From positions 1 through 64,000 of the forward strand of contig CAAENX010000008.1 of the NCBI GenBank assembly GCA_900757495.1: a DNA stretch of 64,000 bases, written 5' to 3'. The DNA is from an uncultured Collinsella sp. Its GTDB lineage: Bacteria; Actinomycetota; Coriobacteriia; Coriobacteriales; Coriobacteriaceae. Below, one piece after another: positions 17,577 through 25,448 of the stretch. A model generated the notes under the pieces. The model was not told the origin of the DNA and searched no databases. It was given only the letters and a program-made list of their open reading frames with translations. The translations under genes and the position numbers were made by a program. The stretch's first letter is position 1. Each line of letters starts with the position of its first letter.

Positions 17577-18737
17577 TCACGGCCTTTGACTTGTAAGACG
17601 AAATAGCGCGGGGATATACACCAGGGAAGAAATCCCGAGCGCAACAAGCAATACGACTCGAATGCCCGCAACGCTGCTCAACACAGCGTTGAGCAGATAG
17701 AAAAGAACGGCACCCACCGCCACCATCTGGCTTTGAACCGAAATCAGTGAACAGCGCATCGAAGAATCGGCAGCATTTTGGAAAACTGAGTATTTGATTG
17801 GGGCAAACAACGAGTACGCAACCGTCTGCAGTACATAGAACACGGGCAGCAAATTAACCGGAGTAAGGGGAATCAAAAACAAAGCTGTCAATGCTAAGCG
17901 AATGATGCCGCAAATACGCGCAAAACGGCCCTTGTCGACACGAGCAATCACACTGGGAACAATAAACCCTATGGAGGCGGAGACAAGGAGCTGGACCGCA
18001 ATGGTCACGCCCGAAGCGACGGCATTCATTCCGCGGCCTGCAAGCAACAGTGAGAAAAAATCTTCCAGGGCGACGAAGGCAAATGCCTGAGAACAGTCCA
18101 TGATGAACGATGACCGAAGAACGCCATTACCCGTAATAGCAGCACCAATCATCTTCGGGCTCATTCCAAGCTCAGGTGTCGCCGCAGTGCCCCCTCTTCG
18201 CATCTCAGGAATGCAGATAACGACAACCAACGTCAACACCATTGCGATGATATCTGCCGAAAGACCAATGAGGTATGCACCGACAGACGAAATGAAGCCG
18301 CCCACACAAGCGGAGATGGCATAAGAGGCATAGAAAACAAATCGCTCAACGACATTAAGTCTTACGAGCTGGTCCTGAGAGACGCTGTCAATGTAAATCG
18401 CTTCTATGGATCCGCTCACACATGCAACGGCAAAACCTTTGAGAGCAAACGCGCCGATTAAAAGCAGAGGAGAACGGACGAGAAGCAGGGCGGCGTAGTA
18501 TCCAAGCATTCCCACAACGCCAACGAGACCGCTAGTCTTTCGTCCAAACCTATCAGCAATATAGCCAGTGGGAACTTCAAGGATGAACTTGCTCACTTGA
18601 TATGCAATCATCATGCTAGAAATCGCTACCATCGAAAGCCCGACGAACTCAAGGTAGACAGTTAGAAAATACAAGATGGTGCTGAAGTTCGACAGAAAAA
18701 CGAACGTCATATAAAGCAAAACCGTACGGTTTTTCAT
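17577..18737 (-). CDS. Major facilitator superfamily transporter
   Basis: 386 residues with about 12 hydrophobic segments. The MFS loop 2-3 signature is GYIADRFGRKTSGLVG, preceded by YQVSKFILEVPT. The ATG at 18737 is chosen over one at 18761 because TTGGAGGG lies just upstream of it. Substrate unknown; the layout resembles drug or small-molecule exporters of the DHA family. A LysR gene lies directly upstream on the same strand, separated by a hairpin, and may control it. Confidence 0.85.
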   Translation of the reverse strand: MKNRTVLLYMTFVFLSNFSTILYFLTVYLEFVGLSMVAISSMMIAYQVSKFILEVPTGYIADRFGRKTSGLVGVVGMLGYYAALLLVRSPLLLIGAFALKGFAVACVSGSIEAIYIDSVSQDQLVRLNVVERFVFYASYAISACVGGFISSVGAYLIGLSADIIAMVLTLVVVICIPEMRRGGTAATPELGMSPKMIGAAITGNGVLRSSFIMDCSQAFAFVALEDFFSLLLAGRGMNAVASGVTIAVQLLVSASIGFIVPSVIARVDKGRFARICGIIRLALTALFLIPLTPVNLLPVFYVLQTVAYSLFAPIKYSVFQNAADSSMRCSLISVQSQMVAVGAVLFYLLNAVLSSVAGIRVVLLVALGISSLVYIPALFRLTSQRP

Positions 18738-18817
18738 GCTCCGCCCTCCAAGAGTCAGCAATCTAAATCGGAATCTTGGAAAAGCATGAGGGCAAAGCTG
18801 TCAGCTATGTGTTAAAA

Positions 18818-18842
18818 GGCGTCAATAATCACTTGACGCCTC
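18818..18842 (-). terminator. Terminator between LysR and MFS genes
   Basis: AGGCGTCA/TGACGCCT hairpin followed on the minus strand by TTTT, 14 nt after the LysR stop. Confidence 0.7.
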
Positions 18843-18856
18843 GAAGCCAATTAATT

Positions 18857-19747
18857 TCACGAAGCAAGATGACGCAATAGGTGCAGAAAAACCGTCTGGT
18901 GTCGATCAGTCCAGGAATTTTGCCGATAGCAAAAGTAGATAGGCAAGGTTACATCACGCGAACCTTCAATGGAGCACTCACTCACTTCTGACCCATCCGA
19001 TGCGAGAGAGGACCCAGACAAACTCAATATCAATCCCCCGGCTTGAAGAAACTCAGTCTGAGCCCTGCTTCCGTATTCAACATCACGGAAGCGAAAATTG
19101 ACGAGCTGGGCTTCGGGACATTGATTGATTGCATTGAGACAGGGTGACAAATTAATGGGAACAGCGAGCCTGCCGCCCAGTAACTCGCGAATGGTCATGG
19201 CGCCCACAGATTGATGACCCGCTGGGCACGAAAGAACCTTGAGCTCTTTTTCACCCAAATATTTTGAAGAAAGGACGCTGTCCCGTGGTTCCTCGAATGA
19301 GATAGCCGCGTCCGAAATTCCAAGTATAAGTGATTCAAAGCATGTTGCCGTTGGCTGATGCCACACATCAAGATGAATCTGAGGGTGCGAGCGTTCAAAC
19401 GAGTCATACCATTTTTCGGCAAAAAGGCGCCCCCGTCCATGAAGGCAGGGGGCGTAAAGACGAAAGTGGCCATCGGGCGAAACGCCGTCGCCCCTCGATT
19501 GAGCGTACTTTTTGAGATCGTCGACTTGTGCCAAGATCACGCGTGCACGACGTGCAAATTCTCTGCCCGCCGGAGACAAAACAGCCTCCCCCGCCGATCG
19601 GTCGAGCAAAACAATCTGATACTCAGATTCCAACTTTTTGATTGCCGACGAAACGGCCTGCGGACTCACATGAACGGCGCGAGCTGCTTTGCGCACGCCG
19701 CCATAGTTCGCTACCGCTTGAAGGTATTCGAGTTGAGAAAGCTGCAT
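18857..19747 (-). CDS. LysR family transcriptional regulator
   Basis: 296 residues. The N-terminal winged helix is MQLSQLEYLQAVANYGGVRK with AARAVHVSPQAVSSAIKKLE and the usual LDRS wing; the C-terminal effector domain spans about residues 95-290. It recognises DNA as a tetramer and responds to a small ligand. No divergent target gene is present. The MFS transporter immediately downstream is the most likely target, but the terminator between them shows they are not one simple operon. Confidence 0.9.
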   Translation of the reverse strand: MQLSQLEYLQAVANYGGVRKAARAVHVSPQAVSSAIKKLESEYQIVLLDRSAGEAVLSPAGREFARRARVILAQVDDLKKYAQSRGDGVSPDGHFRLYAPCLHGRGRLFAEKWYDSFERSHPQIHLDVWHQPTATCFESLILGISDAAISFEEPRDSVLSSKYLGEKELKVLSCPAGHQSVGAMTIRELLGGRLAVPINLSPCLNAINQCPEAQLVNFRFRDVEYGSRAQTEFLQAGGLILSLSGSSLASDGSEVSECSIEGSRDVTLPIYFCYRQNSWTDRHQTVFLHLLRHLAS

Positions 19748-19788
19748 AGATTACTCCAAAGGCAGCCAAGTCGACGGGCTACGCGCCC

Positions 19789-20124
19789 TCAGATGAGGTT
19801 CTCGCCCAGGTTCTTGCCGCCGAGGACGTGCATGTGGAAGTGCATGACGGTCTGGCCGGCGTTGACGCCCTTGTTGGAGATGACGCGAAAACCGTCCTCC
19901 AAGCCCTTGACCTTAGCGACCTCCTGGATGGCGTGAGCCATGGCGCCCATGGTCTCGGCCGGTACGTTGTCGGCGATGTCGCTGTAGTGCTTCTTGGGGA
20001 TCACGAGCGTGTGGACCGGCGCCTGTGGGTTGAGGTCGTCGAAGGCGATGACCTGGTCGTCCTCATAGACAACGGTCGAGGGGATCTCGTGGTTGGCAAT
20101 TTTGCAGAAGATGCAATCACACAT
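19789..20124 (-). CDS. HIT family nucleotide hydrolase (HinT-like)
   Basis: 111 residues; the histidine triad is VMHFHMHVLGG near residue 100. It begins MCDCIFCKIANHEIPSTVVYED, with cysteines typical of the zinc-binding HinT subgroup. HinT proteins hydrolyse adenosine phosphoramidates and acyl-AMPs. Ordinary length and sequence. It lies downstream of xseB on the same strand. Confidence 0.93.
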   Translation of the reverse strand: MCDCIFCKIANHEIPSTVVYEDDQVIAFDDLNPQAPVHTLVIPKKHYSDIADNVPAETMGAMAHAIQEVAKVKGLEDGFRVISNKGVNAGQTVMHFHMHVLGGKNLGENLI

Positions 20125-20173
20125 GGTTGGTTCCTTTCTCGCAGACCAAGGTAATTATATTTGGTCTGGATGG

Positions 20174-20440
20174 TTAGAACGAGAGGTTGTCGTCGGTGTT
20201 GGCGGCTTCGCCGTCGACGAGCACGTCGGTGCCGTCGACGTCCTTAAGGAGCACCGAGACCTTCTGCTCGGCATCGGACAAGCGAGTACGCAGGCTCTTG
20301 AGGAGCTCGACGCCGCGGGTATAGCTCTCGAGCGACTCCTCGAGCTCCATATCGCCCGACTCCAAGCTGCGGATGATGAGCTCCAACTCCTGCGAAGCCT
20401 GCTTGTACGTAAGCTGCTCGACCGGGGTCTTCTCTGCCAT
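20174..20440 (-). CDS. xseB: Exodeoxyribonuclease VII small subunit
   Basis: 88 residues with the family core TYKQASQELELIIRSLESGD and MELEESLESYTRGVELLKSL. XseB subunits coat the long helices of XseA to form the single-strand DNA exonuclease. It lies 42 nt downstream of xseA, so the operon order xseA-xseB is conventional. Confidence 0.93.
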   Translation of the reverse strand: MAEKTPVEQLTYKQASQELELIIRSLESGDMELEESLESYTRGVELLKSLRTRLSDAEQKVSVLLKDVDGTDVLVDGEAANTDDNLSF

Positions 20441-20482
20441 ATCTGTTTCCTTTCCTAAGGGTCTATCACTGTGAAACGCGGC

Positions 20483-21961
20483 CTACTCGACCGTATCGAC
20501 CGTTGCCGACACGGTGCCGTCCGCCATGCGCACGCGAATGGCGTCGCCCGGCTTAAAGGTCTTGGCGGTCGTAGCCACGCCGTCATCGCTGTACGCGATG
20601 GAGTAACCGCGGGCAAGCACCTTGAGCGGCGACAGGGCATCGAGCGAAGCCGCCGCTCGGCCCAGGTCGGACGCCGGCCTGCTGAGCATCGTGCGACCCT
20701 GATGCTCTAGACGGGAGCTTGCGAGCATGAGCGCATGGCGCTTGCCATCGAGCCCCGAGGTGCTTGCGATCAAGCGCTCGGGCAGACGCTCGAAGTTGGA
20801 GCGGAAGGCCCCAACCGAGCGCGTTATGACGCCAGACAGACGATCGGCCGTCAAGGCAAGCTCAGACTCGCGACGCTCGACCATAAACGTTGGGTCGTTG
20901 AGGCACGGGCGGCACGCGGCTGCATCGAGCGCATCGCCCAGACGGGCCGTATAGGTATCCCAGGCGCGGCGACCGCGCTGATCGAGCATCTCCAGGTCGA
21001 CCTGGGCCGACCCAATCATCGAAGCCATCGCGGCGCCCAGACGCTGATGACGCGCCTCGAGCACGTCGGCCAACTCCGTCATAGCCGGCGCCACCGATTC
21101 TGCCGCCGCCGTTGGCGTGGAGGCGCGACGGTCGCTCACCATGTCGCAGATCGAGGTATCGGGCTCATGCCCAATGCCCGTCACCACGGGCACGGGACAG
21201 GCCGCCACCGCACGGGCAAGCCCTTCGTCGTTAAAGGTCATAAGGTCTTCGAAGGAGCCGCCGCCGCGCACCAGCAAGATACAATCGGGCGCCGGCGTAA
21301 TGGCGGCGGCGCGGCGCAAGCCTTCAATAAGCTCCGCCGGCGCACCCTCGCCCTGGACCTTTGCACCCACGCAGACAAGCTCGACGAGCGGGTTGCGACG
21401 GCGCAGCGTACGCTTGACGTCGTCGATTACGGCGCCCGAAAGCGAGGTGACGACCGCCACGCGCGAGCAAAACACCGGGATGCGACGCTTGCGTGCCTCG
21501 TCCATCAGGCCCTCGCGGCGTAGCTTTTCGGCCAACTGAGCCACCTGCTGACGCAGCAAGCCCTCCCCCGCCAGCGAGAACGAGCGGGCAACGAAGCTCA
21601 TGCGACCCGTAGGCTTGTAGAGATTGAAACTGCCCCTAAAGCTCACCTGCATGCCATCACGCAGATCGAAGGTACGCTTAAGGTAGGCGCCCTTCCAGAT
21701 GATGCAGTCGACGGCCGCCGAGTCGTCCTTGATTTGGAAGTAGCAGTGGCCGCTTCGGGCATTGGGACCGCGGAAACCCGTGACCTCGCCCAGAACGCTC
21801 AGCTGCGGAATGGCATCGAGCGCACCGGCAGCGATCTCCACCGCTTGGCTCACGCTGAGCTCTTTGCGCTCCTGCTCGTCCGATCCGTCGAACTCGGCGG
21901 AAACGGCATTGCCGGTTAGATTCCAGCCTGCCACGCAGCCCCCTTTCGTCATCGTGCACAT
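20483..21961 (-). CDS. xseA: Exodeoxyribonuclease VII large subunit
   Basis: 492 residues. The N-terminal OB-fold is LSVSQAVEIAAGALDAIPQL with GEVTGFRGP and YFQIKDDSA; the catalytic domain contains RIPVFCSRVAVVTSLSGAVI, LLVRGGGSFEDL and TGIGHEPDTSICD, followed by a long helical region for XseB. The first ATG (21961) leaves a 35-residue N-terminal extension relative to the usual start; an ATG at 21952 is equally possible. Confidence 0.94.
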   Translation of the reverse strand: MCTMTKGGCVAGWNLTGNAVSAEFDGSDEQERKELSVSQAVEIAAGALDAIPQLSVLGEVTGFRGPNARSGHCYFQIKDDSAAVDCIIWKGAYLKRTFDLRDGMQVSFRGSFNLYKPTGRMSFVARSFSLAGEGLLRQQVAQLAEKLRREGLMDEARKRRIPVFCSRVAVVTSLSGAVIDDVKRTLRRRNPLVELVCVGAKVQGEGAPAELIEGLRRAAAITPAPDCILLVRGGGSFEDLMTFNDEGLARAVAACPVPVVTGIGHEPDTSICDMVSDRRASTPTAAAESVAPAMTELADVLEARHQRLGAAMASMIGSAQVDLEMLDQRGRRAWDTYTARLGDALDAAACRPCLNDPTFMVERRESELALTADRLSGVITRSVGAFRSNFERLPERLIASTSGLDGKRHALMLASSRLEHQGRTMLSRPASDLGRAAASLDALSPLKVLARGYSIAYSDDGVATTAKTFKPGDAIRVRMADGTVSATVDTVE

Positions 21962-22003
21962 GGGCTCCGGCCCTGCGCTAATTCAAATCCAACACATAGT
22001 ACA

Positions 22004-22033
22004 GCGCCGCGGGGACACAAATCCCCGCGGCGC
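22004..22033. terminator. Strong hairpin between zinc peptidase and xseA
   Basis: Perfect 12-bp stem GCGCCGCGGGGA/TCCCCGCGGCGC with a 6-nt loop. It lies 17 nt after the metallopeptidase stop on the minus strand and probably ends that transcript. Confidence 0.7.
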
Positions 22034-22049
22034 CCGTCGGTCCCACTTG

Positions 22050-22754
22050 TTATCGGTTGGAGTTTCTGTTGTAACGAGCCATAAGGTAGAGCAGCTGAAT
22101 AATCGAGGTGAGTGCCGCAGCCACATAGGTAAGCGCGGCTGCCGTCAGCACTTTTTTGGCACCGTTGACCTGCTTGGAACTCATGCCCGACTGCTCGATA
22201 TGCGCCACGGCGCGTCGGCTGGCATCGATCTCAACCGGCAGCGTAACCAGCTGGAATAGCACGCTAAACGAGAAGAAGATCAGCGCGAGGGTCGTGAGCC
22301 CTGCTATGTTCATAAACAGGCCCATGAGCAGCACGATGGTCCAAGTGTTCTGGGTAAAGTTGACGACCGGCACGAGGGCGGTGCGTACCTTCATCATGGC
22401 ATAACCGCTTTGACGCTGGGCGGCATGGCCCGCCTCGTGGCAGGCGACGGCAACGCTTGCGACCGACCCGCCAGAACGGTTGGCATCCGACAGATACAGG
22501 TTGTTGTCCTGCGGGTTGTAATGATCAGTGAGCTCACCGGCGACGCCCTTGATACCCACGGCGTTGCAACCGCTGGCGTCGAGCATGCGGCGAGCGACCG
22601 TGGCACCCGTGTCGCCGTCCGAGCGAACCTTGGACCAGGTCTTGTACGTCGAGTTGATATAGCTCTGCGCAGCAAGGCCAAGCACTGTACAAACAAGAAC
22701 AACCAGCAGGTACAGCGGGTCGATGCCAAAGCCGTAACCATAATAATAGGGCAT
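22050..22754 (-). CDS. Membrane zinc metallopeptidase (YugP/DUF-type neutral zinc peptidase)
   Basis: 234 residues: an N-terminal membrane anchor (DPLYLLVVLVCTVLGLAAQSY), then AVACHEAGHAAQ with the zinc-binding HExxH, and further membrane segments around 115-165 and near the C-terminus. It matches the YugP-like membrane peptidase family. ATG at 22754 is chosen because AAGGAA precedes it and the peptide MPYYYGYGFG is the typical family start; a longer frame upstream has no support. Biological target unknown. Confidence 0.87.
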   Translation of the reverse strand: MPYYYGYGFGIDPLYLLVVLVCTVLGLAAQSYINSTYKTWSKVRSDGDTGATVARRMLDASGCNAVGIKGVAGELTDHYNPQDNNLYLSDANRSGGSVASVAVACHEAGHAAQRQSGYAMMKVRTALVPVVNFTQNTWTIVLLMGLFMNIAGLTTLALIFFSFSVLFQLVTLPVEIDASRRAVAHIEQSGMSSKQVNGAKKVLTAAALTYVAAALTSIIQLLYLMARYNRNSNR

Positions 22755-22887
22755 GCGAATTCCTTCGAATCGAGTTACACGGTGAAGGCATTCTACCCAC
22801 TCGGATGACGAGCAAATCAGCATCTATGTTTTGGCATTGCCACCCTAGAATGTTTGTATCGCATGGTAAAACCGCGGAACCATATAA

Positions 22888-24021
22888 CTATAAAAGCTCG
22901 ATTTTGCCGTCTTTGACCGTAAGACCCATATTGCCGGAAAGCAGATCGTCCAGGCGCGAGCCCACAAGCTCAAAGCGCCAGCCTTCGCGCAGGGGACTCT
23001 GCTCGGGATGCTCAATATAGTCGGCCAAGTCATCGCGCGAGGCGATAACCGAGGTCGCAACGCCCGAGCGCTCGGCAACCAAGCGAATAAGCGCATACAT
23101 AAGATCCGTCACGCTCTCCATCTCCGGCGAGATCTGGCGATGTCCGCGCACCATGAGCGGCAGGCGATCGTGCGGGCAGCTCGCGCCGCGCTTGATGGCC
23201 ATGAGCGCGCCGTCCACATCGCGCTCCCCCAGCTGGTCGGTGCCGCGGATGCTGCGGAACTCCTCAACGCGCACGGGATTGCGCTTAACGAGCGCCAGCA
23301 GCGTATCGTCGGACATGACCCACTTGCGTGGGATGTTGCGGCGCTCGGCGCGGTCCTCGCGCCAGGCGGCGAGCTCGCGCGCAATGCCCAGCTGATGGCG
23401 GCTGCACGAGTTAATGCGCTTGACCTTGCGGAATGCCTCATGGCGGTCGGCGCGGTAGTGCGACTCGTCGGCCAGCGGGCGCAGCTCATCGAGCACCCAA
23501 TCCACACGACCCAGCTCGCGTAGGCGGCTCATCATCTCGGTATAGGCAACGATCAGATACTTGACGTCATCGATTGCGTACTCAATCTGCTTATCGGTCA
23601 GCGGACGGCGCGACCAATCGGTCAGTGACTCGGTCTTGGGCAATGAGACGCCGCAAAACGTCTGCACGAGCGCGCCGTAGGAAATCTGCTGGCGCTCGCC
23701 CAAAAAGGCGGCGGCCACCTGCGTGTCAAAAATGGGACGCGGCAGCACGCCCACGGTATGGAGCATAACCTCCATATCCTGTGAGCAGGCGTGGAAGACC
23801 TTGGTCACGCTCTCATCGCCCATAAGCTCGGCGAGCGGCGACAGGTCGTCGATCACCAGAGGATCGACCGCGACGCTCTCGGCGGGGGTGGCAATCTGGA
23901 CCAAGCACAGGCGCGGGTGGAACGTGCGCTCGCGCAAAAACTCGGTATCGACGGCAATCGCGTCGAACTCGCGAGCGCGCTGGCAAAAGTCGAGCAGAGC
24001 CTGATGTGTGGAAATGTACAT
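22888..24021 (-). CDS. rnd: Ribonuclease D
   Basis: 377 residues. DEDD exonuclease domain: AVDTEFLRERTFHPRLCLVQ (first Asp/Glu pair), FHACSQDMEVM, FDTQVAAAFLGER and the fourth motif YAIDDVKYL. It is followed by an HRDC-type helical domain (RELAAWREDRAERRNIPRKW). RNase D trims tRNA 3' ends. MYISTHQALLDFC at 24021 is the usual start; the in-frame ATG at 24057 adds 12 residues. Confidence 0.93.
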   Translation of the reverse strand: MYISTHQALLDFCQRAREFDAIAVDTEFLRERTFHPRLCLVQIATPAESVAVDPLVIDDLSPLAELMGDESVTKVFHACSQDMEVMLHTVGVLPRPIFDTQVAAAFLGERQQISYGALVQTFCGVSLPKTESLTDWSRRPLTDKQIEYAIDDVKYLIVAYTEMMSRLRELGRVDWVLDELRPLADESHYRADRHEAFRKVKRINSCSRHQLGIARELAAWREDRAERRNIPRKWVMSDDTLLALVKRNPVRVEEFRSIRGTDQLGERDVDGALMAIKRGASCPHDRLPLMVRGHRQISPEMESVTDLMYALIRLVAERSGVATSVIASRDDLADYIEHPEQSPLREGWRFELVGSRLDDLLSGNMGLTVKDGKIELL

Positions 24022-24119
24022 ATCAACCCATCGAATAAGGTTAGGCCCGAAAAACACGGGTAGGATATCGGCATTGCCTTACAACTATACTCGGTTAGTC
24101 ACAGAACGGGAACGTAAGT

Positions 24120-25037
24120 ATGCGCTGCCTTATCATCCACAACCCGGCATCGGGCCCCAGCTCAGATGAAATCTACGCGTTCACGCACGCCCTCGCGCAG
24201 GGCGGCGACGAGGTCGTGATGCGTTTTATCGGCGATGGCATGGAACCCGAGGACGCCGTGGCAGACGTGCGCGAGTTTGATCGCGTGGTGATTTCGGGCG
24301 GCGACGGCACCGTCTCCAACGTGCTCGACCAGATGCGCGGGTGCGGCGTCCCCACGCTCGTCTTCCCCTCCGGCACGGCCTGCCTGTTCTTCAACAACAT
24401 TGGCAATGCCCCCGAGGCCGCGGCGCTCGCCAAGGCCTGCCGCGTCGGCCGTACCGTCAAGGCGGACATGGGCGAGCTCTTTTGGCTCGACGAGAACGGC
24501 AACGAAAAGCGCCACGGCTTTATCATCATCGCCGGCTCGGGCTTCGACGCCGAGATCATGATGAAGGCCGCTCCCACCAAAAACGACATCGGCGAGATCG
24601 CCTATTTCCTGTCGGCGCTCGCCACGCCCAACCCCACGGTGGCGCACTTTTCGATTGAGCATGACGGCATTGTCGAGGAGCTCGATGGCATCTGCTGCAT
24701 GGCCGGCAACACCTCGGTCATTCAAAACGACATCAACCTGTTCCCCGATTGCCGCATGAACGATGGCATGGTCGACATTGCGGTCATCGAGCCCGTAAAA
24801 ACCGTCCAGCTCCTGCCCACCGTGATCACCGCCGCGCTCGACCCCGCCGGCAAGGTGCTCGGCCGTCCGCAGTTCAAGATCATCCAGACCAAGGAGGCCA
24901 AGATCACCTGCACCCCGTCGCTGGGCATGCAGTTCGATGGCGAGATCATCTCCAGCAACTCGGGCGTCTTTGGTGCCCGCGCGCTTCCGCAATGCCTCGA
25001 CCTCATCGTCGACGAATTCTCCCCGCTCGGAAAATAG
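24120..25037 (+). CDS. Diacylglycerol/lipid kinase family protein
   Basis: 305 residues of the DagK/YegS/BmrU fold: MRCLIIHNPASG at the start, the nucleotide-binding VVISGGDGTVSNVLDQM and PSGTACLFFNNI. The acceptor-domain motif GSGFDAEIM and C-terminal QFDGE are also present. It probably phosphorylates diacylglycerol or a related lipid at the membrane. A 30-codon gene follows 9 nt later and seems to be in the same operon. Confidence 0.9.
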   Translation: MRCLIIHNPASGPSSDEIYAFTHALAQGGDEVVMRFIGDGMEPEDAVADVREFDRVVISGGDGTVSNVLDQMRGCGVPTLVFPSGTACLFFNNIGNAPEAAALAKACRVGRTVKADMGELFWLDENGNEKRHGFIIIAGSGFDAEIMMKAAPTKNDIGEIAYFLSALATPNPTVAHFSIEHDGIVEELDGICCMAGNTSVIQNDINLFPDCRMNDGMVDIAVIEPVKTVQLLPTVITAALDPAGKVLGRPQFKIIQTKEAKITCTPSLGMQFDGEIISSNSGVFGARALPQCLDLIVDEFSPLGK

Positions 25038-25046
25038 GAGGACCCC

Positions 25047-25139
25047 ATGAACGACAACCCCCTGATTGGCTTTATCGTCATCGTCTTGGCCATGCTCGTC
25101 GGCTATGCGATTAACGTGATCCACCGCCGGAAGAAGTAA
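25047..25139 (+). CDS. 30-residue single-span membrane peptide
   Basis: Starts MNDNPLIGFIVIVLAMLVGY and ends in HRRKK. One hydrophobic helix of about 17-20 residues with acidic/polar N-terminus and basic C-terminus (RRKK), consistent with N-out/C-in topology. A strong AGGAGGA ribosome binding site lies 5 nt before the ATG, and it begins 9 nt after the lipid kinase stop. These features make it a credible small protein, possibly a partner of the kinase, though no family is recognised. Confidence 0.65.
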   Translation: MNDNPLIGFIVIVLAMLVGYAINVIHRRKK

Positions 25140-25173
25140 TTCCACATTGGTATGATATTCATCCAATTATCGT

Positions 25174-25216
25174 CTCCCCCGTTGTTTATGCATTTGCCAG
25201 ACAGCGGGGGGATTAT
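25174..25216 (+). terminator. Terminator of the lipid kinase operon
   Basis: CCCCCGTTGT pairs with ACAGCGGGGG (imperfect), followed by ATTATTCTTT. Confidence 0.55.
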
Positions 25217-25448
25217 TCTTTGTGCCCCGTGCAAGGCGCTTTATTCAGGTACAGTAATTGCAGGGCGTCTTTATTTAAATAAAGCTAGATAATGAGTATT
25301 CTTGTCCGCTCATCGCATATTTTAGGACGCTCATCGAGTATTTCATCGAAATAGATGAATACTATTTAGACTTCCGATAGGCTAATAGATGTATTTATTA
25401 GCTGAAATCCTGCACGGTTCCGCAGGGTTTCAACGGTTGGGAGGGATT
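25217..25448 (+). promoter_or_regulatory. AT-rich promoter region and 5' hairpin of the C69 peptidase gene
   Basis: Contains an operator-like palindrome at 25337-25363 (AGTATTTCATC ... GATGAATACT, one bulged base) and a repeated GCTCATCG word just upstream (about 25311 and 25330). Nearer the gene, 25402-25431 folds into an 11-bp stem (TGAAATCCTGC/GCAGGGTTTCA) about 18 nt before the start. Regulation by a repressor or activator binding the palindrome is plausible but unproven. Confidence 0.5.

Noticed and set aside
22862..22884. Possible third copy of the R4 palindrome (GGTAAAACCGCGGAAC)
   Set aside because: Only half of the palindrome matches and the sequence forms a different small hairpin (ATGGT/ACCAT); treated as chance similarity.
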